DNA from: Vibrio tapetis subsp. quintayensis
Lineage (GTDB): Bacteria; Pseudomonadota; Gammaproteobacteria; Enterobacterales; Vibrionaceae
Assembly: GCF_030409945.1 (NCBI RefSeq)
Contig: NZ_JAUFQV010000023.1
Span: 62,001 to 126,000 of the forward strand
Reading direction: 5' to 3'
Length of the DNA stretch: 64,000 nucleotides
The position numbers were made by a program, and so were the translations under genes. The notes beneath the pieces were generated by a model. It did not search any database, had not been told where the DNA came from, and saw only the letters and a list, made by a program, of their open reading frames with translations. The stretch's first letter is position 1, and every line of letters starts with the position of its first letter. This document shows, piece after piece, positions 43,001 to 50,066 of the stretch.

Positions 43001-44667
43001 GCGCCCGCAGGATATGGAAACGCTGCACATACATCAAAATCAGGTAAAGGGGGGCTGGCTTCAAAGGCTACATAACCAATTTCTTCCCGAGTATGTGCGC
43101 GATTGTGGAAATCCTCATCAATAACAAAACTGACCTGATTATTTTCCAACCTACATCGTCTAGCCCAGCCACCATTGGGGCCTTTCCTTGTGACTTTATT
43201 TCCTACAACACCTTGAGCATCGAAAGGAAGGTCATAGACGTAATCACATTCGTCAGCTAAAGCTGTCGGATTTTTTCCCTTAGTCGATAGAGTGTACACT
43301 TCATTAGAAAAAGAGATTTTCTTTCCATCGATTATCGCGTCAAAAGGCTCTGTCGCAATGAAACCTACTTTTTCTTTATTGTAACTACCAATATCCCAAG
43401 ATCGGGACAAATCTAAAGCCCCCCAAAAGCCTACGTCTGTTAAACCTGAAATAGCCGAAGTCATCCAACTACCATTGTTATTATCCGATTGAACTTGCGT
43501 AATAAGCGCTGGTCTCTCATTAAACCACACACCATAATTCCACACGAAAGACATAGTGTCCCAGTTCCAATCACTCGTGCTATCTAATGTACTTCGTGTA
43601 TCAAAACTTCCAGCTAAAATCGTATGCCCATCTACCGTTGCAGTCCCTTCTTCCATCGCAATGAAGGAGACACTTGTCATCGCAGTCGGCGGAAAAACCC
43701 ACGGAAGGTTAGGTGGAAAAACTTGCTTAACTTTCGCTTTGGTGGACGAAATAGACTCCACTACGAGAGTAGAAGGCTGATCGAGATCTGGGAAGTTCTT
43801 GTCGATAGTAGGCATAACAGCCAAAATAGGAACTGAACTAAATGTTTGGCCGAAATCTATCTCACACCCTAGAGTCAGAATATCCGGGCAGCTTTGAACA
43901 CCAAATTTTAGTTTCACGTCATCAACCGGAGGCGGTGGAGCATCACAACCACGTAAATCAGTCGTAACTCTAGCATCATCATCCAGTTTTATTTTCCTCG
44001 ACAATAACGCACCTCTTATGCGAGATTTCTCTTTAACTTCGATCTCATTCTGTGAAATAAAGAAAGCTTTTATCTCGTGGCTATTCTTAGACTTAATTTC
44101 TATTTTGTCATCATCATGAGCAACAATAATCAAATCCCCAGGAACACCACTGTTGGTAATTCTCCCTTCAACCACCAATTCTTCCACGTTAATAACGGTC
44201 TCATTATTAACAATGAGCTTAGCGTGCTCCTTAATTTCTAACTTTTTTATCCAGTAAATCCCGCCGAGAAAGGTGACTCTAGCACTATCTTTAATCTCAA
44301 CTTTCTTGAAGGTACCTGAAGCGAGAGAACCGTTTTTCTTAAACTCCTCTTCCCTTTCCCCATAGCTTTTGTTTGGGTTAAATATAGGTTCATCCGTTCT
44401 CAATTGAGGGGAAGGCTCACAGCTATTTCGGTGACCGCAACTATTCGAATGATTATCTTCAATTGCTGAAAAGCCAACTAACTTTGAGTTACTAGGATTA
44501 AGCACTTGAGCTTTGTCTTCAATTTCCAACTTTGGGCTACTTGCCGACGTCCAAGTATGAACCCCTGTTTTAAGCTTGCACTCACCATTAGGAAACGGAA
44601 ACTGTGCAAAAGCAAACTGGGAAAAAAGAGCAATAGAAAGAAAGCACCATTTAATCATTACTTTCAT
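40030..44667 (-). CDS. mshQ: MSHA biogenesis protein MshQ, large modular secreted protein
   Basis: A 1545-residue secreted protein closing the MSHA locus. The signal peptide is residues 1-21 (ends FAFA). A beta-helix-like module (about 22-240) with short LEIKEHAKLIV-type repeats and a PGDLIIVAHDDDK segment recurs at about 548-840, where FPYPAG repeats FPFPNG and PDDLIIYALND repeats the second motif, so the N-terminal half is duplicated. Between the copies (about 250-530) is a region with repeated VGFIATE-type strands, resembling an H-lectin-like beta sandwich. The rest matches the DUF6701/MshQ C-terminal type. Start overlaps the mshP stop (ATGA). Adhesin or tip function is inference. Confidence 0.88.
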   Translation of the reverse strand: MKVMIKWCFLSIALFSQFAFAQFPFPNGECKLKTGVHTWTSASSPKLEIEDKAQVLNPSNSKLVGFSAIEDNHSNSCGHRNSCEPSPQLRTDEPIFNPNKSYGEREEEFKKNGSLASGTFKKVEIKDSARVTFLGGIYWIKKLEIKEHAKLIVNNETVINVEELVVEGRITNSGVPGDLIIVAHDDDKIEIKSKNSHEIKAFFISQNEIEVKEKSRIRGALLSRKIKLDDDARVTTDLRGCDAPPPPVDDVKLKFGVQSCPDILTLGCEIDFGQTFSSVPILAVMPTIDKNFPDLDQPSTLVVESISSTKAKVKQVFPPNLPWVFPPTAMTSVSFIAMEEGTATVDGHTILAGSFDTRSTLDSTSDWNWDTMSFVWNYGVWFNERPALITQVQSDNNNGSWMTSAISGLTDVGFWGALDLSRSWDIGSYNKEKVGFIATEPFDAIIDGKKISFSNEVYTLSTKGKNPTALADECDYVYDLPFDAQGVVGNKVTRKGPNGGWARRCRLENNQVSFVIDEDFHNRAHTREEIGYVAFEASPPLPDFDVCAAFPYPAGAWKSNSKLTMNNAPLLPKNQDPKYFIGGWAGKHCSPNEHNCTSVLTSFDRITDNTNLALTCQSGVCSTGGQKVDTSGLPNVALPALSGNAILNYSRPDEYHGANNDICDVTLLGDSCHAPGQGDGEITLRNSVRKLQPNYSGLSSYPVTYIVPDNTTVYIDQLTFNSTYSKLKIGNNATLVVRQLTMNHNTNSIEAGMNSRILVSQSLTLQDSIPVNPDGKPDDLIIYALNDNSHATFNFKTDNVLVNAHLLFDKVTINSQGGDFGGSVISNNLIIHDPKTIIRGQNACYNTPQNYTLELTPLKQFFLLCENPLATFKVLKESGGVAESYSGDIDITLPTELSVKEVVVGQYVSGGKYRPSKGVLKLRLTSSKIGSFSMQGHLSTDTKQAQTASYYIAPYKFDVPAVDAVAGKSTKFDIQVLACKNDKITPVTGYDGDRILTYTDSTLAKPIGGANPNLDISASENTPNSSKQVKLNFSSGKANAYMKYHEVGAIWSQISDLSFKCPIGFDCDTENSEQWSGLKGTLNVNLRPWTFAICESNANKMNGTATSGDPFLAAGEEFDIQLKPVIWKSGLDAALQKSKYLDFCSLDVTQNFFHQNARSSKVSLQAELPKDFVGTLSGADRDKPNTEGESKKYIPFEKLSFSDVGHMTLKVDASGYADIQGGIDTAKREIGRFYPKHIIVKSNHWNYASKHDGFAYLDQPISIDFVAEAQNVTNGATLNYSQLASSYKATLIPFSADGDGNADWNTRMLATWEAHAWNKAELQANAQPFTLLRLIEKAIPKTTRIDGPFSGANLMTGIKIKQGFSEPTLMKNQDSSAHKGDKFPTPLKARYGRVILEDLGGSIAQNLTIPLRTEFWNGNEFVTNTDDSGTKFDGTGYCSLGIWPNTTSTAHLSGDSDVVNGRSSKLVATQGTAGREQVRLWLRTASQTPSGVATGNCKGSNKVQPWLNFNWRDKGDEIPSTVITFGSFRGNDRVIFRGESRMTGQ

Positions 44668-45122
44668 TCCTCTAACCCTCTAGCCCATACTTCTTGTTCA
44701 CGTAGCACTTCATATTGTTGATTTCCACATACTGCTTTTGAGCTTATTTTGAAAAAAGTTAGATCTCCAGATCCTATTTCAGCGCATTTTATGGCTAGAG
44801 ATGAACAGCGATCATTGGTCGTTTGAATAATGGCCGCCGCGGCAGAAACTGACATAGTGCTGCCGTAACTCGAAAACTCTGTGCACCTAGCTTGTATATT
44901 GGCAATTGAAGCACTTTGATCGAGTGGATAAAGGTGAGTAAGCCCCCACTCACTTCCAGAATTTGCAGCAAACCACGCTTGAGTACCGAGGACTTCTCGA
45001 GTAAGGGTGTCTTGATTCGACCACTGGAGTCGCGTGAGCGTAAGCCCCAGCATCCCCATCACTACGATGACAAATACGGCGATAATTAAAACGCTACCTG
45101 ATTGATTTTTCTTACGGGACAT
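44664..45122 (-). CDS. mshP: MSHA minor pilin-like protein MshP
   Basis: A 152-residue type IV pilin-like protein. The N-terminus KKNQSG/SVLIIAVFVIVVMGMLG has the Gly before the prepilin cleavage site but Ser in place of Phe at +1 and no Glu at +5, as in the GspK/PilX class. Residues after the helix (LGTQAWFAANSGSEWGLTHL) also resemble that class. This suggests a tip-complex subunit. It overlaps mshO by 11 bases and mshQ by 4. Confidence 0.88.
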   Translation of the reverse strand: MSRKKNQSGSVLIIAVFVIVVMGMLGLTLTRLQWSNQDTLTREVLGTQAWFAANSGSEWGLTHLYPLDQSASIANIQARCTEFSSYGSTMSVSAAAAIIQTTNDRCSSLAIKCAEIGSGDLTFFKISSKAVCGNQQYEVLREQEVWARGLEE

Positions 45123-45888
45123 TCAGCACCTGCACATCATGTTTGTATTCACTCACTTCATCGTCGTTCTTATAGGTCATATCGATATGAACGATTCCAC
45201 CGCGAATCAATGACGGGTCTTCGTATTGGAAAGCCCCTGAAGTGGCTTTTTCACCAATTTTTACACCTTGAGTATTAACTAGACTCGCACAATCTTCTGT
45301 ACTGGATAAACCTCTGCAAACCCAGATAAACTGACTCGAAGGTTCAAAACAGTAATCAACTTTATCCGCTGGCTGGTATATATAGTGCCTTTTCCCCACT
45401 GAATAACTAGGAAACGAAGCCGGAATCGAATAGACAGAGCCAGATTGAGCGACACCGACAATAGAAATTGAGCCCGAATTTGAAGTATCTAAGTCTTCAA
45501 TTCGGCTAGGGTTTATTGTTAACCTAGCTCCATTTGCCGCAGCACCGAGCACATCTGGGTTATCGTTACCGACAACAAAACGAATTGTATCTTCGCCACC
45601 GCTTATGGTCGTTGAATCGACATTATAAAAACCAGAATACAAGATTGGGTAAAACGTTAAGCACTGTTTATTGGCGCTCACAGAAAGGCTATTTGGCACG
45701 GCATGTCTGATTTCCCGAGACATTTTCTCAAGAGCAAATCGAGCCTGATTTTGCAGTGCCTGACGTTTGGCACTATCGGCATATCCTTTGGTGCCTAACT
45801 CCAAGAAACCAGCAATTGCAAGAAACATGATAGAAACAACTAAAATGGTCACGATCATTTCTATTAAGGTGAAACCACTTCTTTTCAT
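45112..45888 (-). CDS. mshO: MSHA minor pilin MshO
   Basis: A 258-residue prepilin-like protein with the class III leader MKRSG/FTLIEMIVTILVVSIMFLAIAGF, keeping Glu5. Size and the extended C-terminal domain fit a GspJ/PilW-like minor pilin. Translation starts at the ATG 45886-45888, sharing one base with the mshD stop (TGATG); a TTG directly upstream is less likely. Cysteines in the C-terminal third (CFEPSSQFIWVC and EDC) may form disulfides. Confidence 0.9.
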   Translation of the reverse strand: MKRSGFTLIEMIVTILVVSIMFLAIAGFLELGTKGYADSAKRQALQNQARFALEKMSREIRHAVPNSLSVSANKQCLTFYPILYSGFYNVDSTTISGGEDTIRFVVGNDNPDVLGAAANGARLTINPSRIEDLDTSNSGSISIVGVAQSGSVYSIPASFPSYSVGKRHYIYQPADKVDYCFEPSSQFIWVCRGLSSTEDCASLVNTQGVKIGEKATSGAFQYEDPSLIRGGIVHIDMTYKNDDEVSEYKHDVQVLNVP

Positions 45889-46469
45889 CAATAGTTCCCT
45901 CTGTGCGCTACAAATCGATATTCACCATATTTCCCCGGATATACCGTGAGTGTAATTAGCTTGAATATTTTCTTTCCTGCTGGCTGAGGTGCAGGAGTTA
46001 AGCTCCCCTGGTTGTCATGCTCCACTTTCACTTCAACTCTAAAGTTGGGATATTTAGCGCTAATATCTTGCCCTAAAATATCTTTTAAACTCCTTTCAGG
46101 TAAAGAATCACAACTTGAACGACTTACGTCATTGGTATACCAGCATCCAATGTAATCATCGACATCATTGAAGTCTTTAGGCTCTTCTCCTGTTTCAGCA
46201 CCTAAAACCACCGAGCACGTTGAGTACCCAGTCTCATCACAACGCCAAATCCCGCCATTAATATCTCCAACATGATCAAAAGAACGAGATAAAATATCCG
46301 TCATCATGCCTTGAGCTAGAGCTGACGCTCTTACTTGATAATGCGAAGAAGCCGAATTTTCAATTTGAGGGTATAGCACAGTGGTTAATACCGTCATTGA
46401 AATACCGAGTACTACAATAGCGACGATACTTTCGATCAATGTGAAGCCTTTTTCTTTATAGACAGTCAT
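45888..46469 (-). CDS. mshD: MSHA minor pilin MshD
   Basis: A 193-residue prepilin-like protein. I start at the ATG 46467-46469, giving the leader MTVYKEKG/FTLIESIVAIVVLG with Glu5, with AGGG upstream; an in-frame start at 46499 only lengthens the leader. Several cysteines (RCDETGYSTC, GCWYTNDVSRSSC) suggest disulfide-stabilised folds. It overlaps the mshC end by 14 bases. Probably GspI/PilV-like in the priming complex, by position rather than proof. Confidence 0.9.
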   Translation of the reverse strand: MTVYKEKGFTLIESIVAIVVLGISMTVLTTVLYPQIENSASSHYQVRASALAQGMMTDILSRSFDHVGDINGGIWRCDETGYSTCSVVLGAETGEEPKDFNDVDDYIGCWYTNDVSRSSCDSLPERSLKDILGQDISAKYPNFRVEVKVEHDNQGSLTPAPQPAGKKIFKLITLTVYPGKYGEYRFVAHRGNY

Positions 46470-46977
46470 TAACAAAGCCCTCACTGTTAATGCACACACT
46501 TAAGGAATCAAACGAGTTCTCAATATCAATTCTATATCCGTCCCCATTATTTGCCGCAGGACAAGCCGCCCCTAACAATTGGCACGAAGGTTTGCCCGTA
46601 AGATCAAACGACAATTCCATAGAGTTAGGGCTGAATGAAAAATCACTATTATTGATGTAAACAAAATTACTGCTGCCGTTATTTTCTAGGCACTCACTGT
46701 TTTTAGCTGACAAGCACTTGCCGTTATCACTAATACTTAAAACATAACGATCGGGGATAGTAGCACCAAGAAAAGTAGGATCGATATTAGACTGCATTCT
46801 GCCAAGTTGGATTTGTCTAATAACAGATATGGCTTGTTCGCGAGCGGCGTAAACAGAAAACTGGCTAGGGCCGCTGTACTTACTTGCAGCGTAAGCAGAC
46901 ATAATCGCAATCAACAAGATTACAATGATCAATTCGGTTAAAGTAAAGCCTGCGCTACGCTTGCCCAGTGACGACAT
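46456..46977 (-). CDS. mshC: MSHA minor pilin MshC
   Basis: A 173-residue prepilin-like protein with leader MSSLGKRSAG/FTLTELIIVILLIAIMSAYAASKY, Glu5 present. Four cysteines in the C-terminal half. GspH/FimU-like by size. It starts 224 bases after the mshA stop; the gap contains a hairpin that may separate high mshA expression from the minor pilins. Confidence 0.92.
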   Translation of the reverse strand: MSSLGKRSAGFTLTELIIVILLIAIMSAYAASKYSGPSQFSVYAAREQAISVIRQIQLGRMQSNIDPTFLGATIPDRYVLSISDNGKCLSAKNSECLENNGSSNFVYINNSDFSFSPNSMELSFDLTGKPSCQLLGAACPAANNGDGYRIDIENSFDSLSVCINSEGFVNDCL

Positions 46978-47141
46978 ACTGCTTGCCTTGGATTTATGAG
47001 AAATAAGCCCTTATAGGATATAAGAATTTTAGATAAGTTACCGTTAAAATGCGCAAGATATGCAAGGTAGTATATGATTTATTCGAAAGGGGACACTATT
47101 TTGTGGGACGAGCAATAATGTATCATAATTGCCAACCAGTC

Positions 47142-47167
47142 GAAGGCTAACATGGTTGCTAGCCTTC
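47142..47167 (-). repeat. Hairpin in the mshA-mshC gap
   Basis: GAAGGCTA, 10-base loop, TAGCCTTC, lying 35 bases after the mshA stop. In the direction of msh transcription there is no T run after the stem, so it is at best a partial terminator or an mRNA 3'-end stabiliser. On the plus strand it is followed by TTTTC, which would face no gene. Confidence 0.55.
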
Positions 47168-47201
47168 TTTTCTACATTTTACGCGACTACAAAGTTAACT
47201 T

Positions 47202-47663
47202 CTATTTACAAGAAGTAATAGCAATTGTTGGTTCCTGAGCTGTTGCACTTGGAGTAATAGAGTAAGTAACTACACATTTAGTTGTATCAGTATCCCCTTT
47301 AAACCCATAAACAATTGAATTTGATGGAGTACTAACTACTGACCAATCAGCTGATAATCCAGATACAGCATTACCAATACCATCAGAACTCGCTTTTGGA
47401 TAGCCATGAACTAATGCAATATTAGCAGTACCTGCACCTGATATTGATTTACCTTGCGATACAGATTCAAGACCAGAAACTGCCGCTTTACCATAAACGA
47501 TACCTGCAGCTCCCCCCATAGCACCTTTAAGCCCTTGCAGAGCACTCTCGCGAGCATCATCTTGCAGGTTCAAAAATTTAGGTGCTGCAGTCACAGCCAA
47601 AATACCTAGAATTACAATTACCACCACTAGCTCGATAAGGGTGAAACCGCCTTGTTTTTTCAT
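47202..47663 (-). CDS. mshA: MSHA major pilin MshA
   Basis: Major subunit of the mannose-sensitive haemagglutinin pilus, a type IVa pilus used for surface attachment. The 153-residue prepilin has leader [30 protein letters not shown] with a short type IVa leader and Glu5. The mature domain has a C-terminal disulfide loop between the Cys of TKCVVTY and the Cys of AITSCK. It follows the related mshB by 46 bases. The surface part of MshA varies among strains; this one is not assigned to a serotype. Confidence 0.95.
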   Translation of the reverse strand: MKKQGGFTLIELVVVIVILGILAVTAAPKFLNLQDDARESALQGLKGAMGGAAGIVYGKAAVSGLESVSQGKSISGAGTANIALVHGYPKASSDGIGNAVSGLSADWSVVSTPSNSIVYGFKGDTDTTKCVVTYSITPSATAQEPTIAITSCK

Positions 47664-47709
47664 AGTTACATCTCTCTATGTTTAAATTTTACGCAATACT
47701 AAAAGGTAG

Positions 47710-48288
47710 TTATTGCAATTCTACGGTCACACGACCTGTTTTTACTTCATAAATGAATTTGTGATCACTGCCTTCTTGTTGTACATAAGTACACGTGTTG
47801 TCAGGATTTTCTGACGTATTTGCTTCGGCAGTGTATTTTAAATTTTTTAAATCTGTATCGCTCGCATCACCAACTTTTGGCGGATTTTGCAGCAAGTTGT
47901 CCATTAAATCAACACATGCAGTTGAGGTTAATGTGGTTGGTGCTGTCGTCTCACCGCTAACTTTTAACGCAATTGGGTAACCATCGCGGAAGCCGCTTTC
48001 GTTGCCACTGTTGTCAAATGAACGAGTAAGCCAAAATTCGACACCGTCGTACTCTATCCAGTGTTGCTTTGCATTTCCCGTGCCATCTCCTGGTCGGCCT
48101 TTGGCTTCCCACTGTGCACGCGCAGACAACACGCCCGTCGCATAACCACCAGCAACGCCTTCAATACTTGCTTTTTTTGCTTCGTCTGTAACATTCAAGA
48201 ACTTAGGCAATGCCGCTGCGGCCAGTAACCCCAGAATCACAATCACTACTACCAATTCAACTAATGAAAAACCCGACTGTTTTTTCAC
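47710..48288 (-). CDS. mshB: MSHA pilin-like protein MshB
   Basis: A prepilin paralogous to MshA. I place the start at the GTG 48286-48288, giving leader [30 protein letters not shown], because AGGTGA lies upstream and the leader then matches MshA. Another GTG three codons earlier (48297) abuts a weaker site. About 192 residues. Two cysteines (STACVDL and NTCTYVQ). It is the first pilin gene after the assembly genes, and a TATAAT lies 47 bases upstream. Confidence 0.92.
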   Translation of the reverse strand: MKKQSGFSLVELVVVIVILGLLAAAALPKFLNVTDEAKKASIEGVAGGYATGVLSARAQWEAKGRPGDGTGNAKQHWIEYDGVEFWLTRSFDNSGNESGFRDGYPIALKVSGETTAPTTLTSTACVDLMDNLLQNPPKVGDASDTDLKNLKYTAEANTSENPDNTCTYVQQEGSDHKFIYEVKTGRVTVELQ

Positions 48289-48334
48289 TGACTTCACCTA
48301 TTTCTTAATATTATCATACCGCTTACAGGTGCAT

Positions 48335-48340
48335 ATTATA
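48335..48340 (-). promoter_or_regulatory. Possible -10 element upstream of mshB
   Basis: A perfect TATAAT (minus strand, in context GATATAATATGC) lies in the 96-base mshF-mshB gap. No good -35 is at 16-18 bases, so an activator may be needed. A separate promoter for the pilin genes at this point would fit what was reported for the V. cholerae msh locus. Confidence 0.4.
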
Positions 48341-48384
48341 TCGTATGCTTTCATGTAAGCCCATCACAAACTTTACTCTGCCGT

Positions 48385-48834
48385 CTATTTTTCGACAGTT
48401 ATTGCCAATTTTTTGTCACTCAACTTAAGATTTAAAACCTTATTATTTTCAAACTGGTACCGGCACTGATAAACCAACCCGTCACTTTTTAAGGTCGACT
48501 TAGGTATGTCTACGTAGCCCCACCCAAGATTCGGGTACAATATTGAAAGCCACCAATCACAATCAACTTGGTTACCGTTAATCGGCTTTACCCAACCATT
48601 ATGATCGTAGTGCACCGTCTGTTTTGCGACAGACAGTACATCTGGCTGTTTATTTACAAGCCATTGCTGGCGGTAACCGTTTGCACGTTCATTTATTTGA
48701 CCAACCACCACATCAAAGGTGGTGTTTTCTGCTTTCTGATCCACTTTATTCCAATTGAAATTAAGAAACGCCAACAGTGCTACGATGACCGCAAGCCATA
48801 TTGCGACTCTCGGTATGCTTATCATATTGCCCAT
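48385..48834 (-). CDS. mshF: MSHA biogenesis protein MshF
   Basis: A 149-residue protein with one N-terminal membrane helix (about 8-25, AIWLAVIVALLAFLNFNW) and a small periplasmic domain. No catalytic motif is seen and its role in MSHA assembly is unknown. Called by position between mshG and mshB. It starts one base after the mshG stop. Confidence 0.85.
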   Translation of the reverse strand: MGNMISIPRVAIWLAVIVALLAFLNFNWNKVDQKAENTTFDVVVGQINERANGYRQQWLVNKQPDVLSVAKQTVHYDHNGWVKPINGNQVDCDWWLSILYPNLGWGYVDIPKSTLKSDGLVYQCRYQFENNKVLNLKLSDKKLAITVEK

Positions 48835-48835
48835 G

Positions 48836-50056
48836 TTATCCCTTAACGACGTCCAGCATGCCCCACATAGGTAGAAATATACCTAACGCAAGTAGCAATA
48901 CCATGCCCGCAACAATCACGAGTAACAAAGGTTCAATTCGAGCCGTCAGCGTTTTAAGATCATAATCAACTTCACGATCGTAAAAATCTGACACCTCTAA
49001 TAATAGCTCATCAATTCGGCCAGTTTCTTCCCCGACAGAAATCATCTGAATCACCAACGGAGTGAATATCTCACTTTGAATCGCGGTGGATGAAACGGTG
49101 CTCCCCGCTTCAATGGCCGATTTCATTTCTAAAATACGCAGCTCTAAAAACTTATTCCCAAGCGCTTCACCTGATAAGGCCAAAGACTGGTTTAGTGGCA
49201 CACCCGATTTTAGCATTAGAGCAAAAGTACGCGAGAATCGAGACAACTGGGCACGATTTACGATGTCGCCAACAATGGGCACTCGTAGGCGAAACTTGTC
49301 CCATTTTTCTCTGCCGACTTCCGTTCCAATCCATGATTTAAACGCAAAAAACATCATGACTAAAGCAGCAATTAACCACATCCAGTAGTTAACAAAAAAG
49401 TCAGACGTTGCGATCAAAATTCGAGTCGGCAATGGCAGATCCACACCAAACTTTGCAAACATACTAGTAAATTGTGGAATTACTTTAATGTTAAGTACCA
49501 GCATCGCGATGCTGATAAAGCTCAACACGAATATCGGGTAACGCATGGCGGTTTTGATGCGCTTTCGAGTTTCCAATTCTTGCTCATAATATTGAGAAAG
49601 CTGAAACAATGCCTGATCTAAACGACCGGTATTTTCACCCACGTTGATCATTGAAACAAACAAAGGACTGAATACTTTAGGATGTAGCTGCATAGACGCA
49701 GACAAGCTGCGCCCGTTGGTCAACTCATGCCCCACTTCTTCTAAAGCGTGTTTCAATTGTTTGTTCGCACAGTTTTGCACTAAGCCTTTAATCGCTCGTA
49801 ACAAAGGCACCCCAGCTTTGGTTAAGCTATACAGCTGGCGACAAAAAATCACTAAGATCTCTAACGGTATCGCCTGAGCGAACAGGTTATTTATGTCAAA
49901 ACTGCTCGCTTCGGCTGATTTTCCTTTTACGATCGCCGTTGGGATAACGCCTTTGTTAACCAGCGCTTCTGCTGCTAGTTCTTCCGTTGGTGCATCAACC
50001 TGGCCATTGACCTTTTGGCCTTGAGCGTTTCTACCTTGATATTGATAAGTCGCCAT
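48836..50056 (-). CDS. mshG: MSHA inner-membrane platform protein MshG
   Basis: PilC/GspF-family platform protein that couples the ATPase to pilin insertion. It is 406 residues. Two GspF domains repeat: FCRQLYSLTKAGVPLLRAIKGL near residue 70 and FSRTFALMLKSGVPLNQSLAL near 275, each followed by MISVGEETGRID-type helices; three membrane spans. Start MATYQYQGRNAQGQKVNG is typical. It is 10 bases after mshE. Confidence 0.94.
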   Translation of the reverse strand: MATYQYQGRNAQGQKVNGQVDAPTEELAAEALVNKGVIPTAIVKGKSAEASSFDINNLFAQAIPLEILVIFCRQLYSLTKAGVPLLRAIKGLVQNCANKQLKHALEEVGHELTNGRSLSASMQLHPKVFSPLFVSMINVGENTGRLDQALFQLSQYYEQELETRKRIKTAMRYPIFVLSFISIAMLVLNIKVIPQFTSMFAKFGVDLPLPTRILIATSDFFVNYWMWLIAALVMMFFAFKSWIGTEVGREKWDKFRLRVPIVGDIVNRAQLSRFSRTFALMLKSGVPLNQSLALSGEALGNKFLELRILEMKSAIEAGSTVSSTAIQSEIFTPLVIQMISVGEETGRIDELLLEVSDFYDREVDYDLKTLTARIEPLLLVIVAGMVLLLALGIFLPMWGMLDVVKG

Positions 50057-50066
50057 TTATCTGTCT

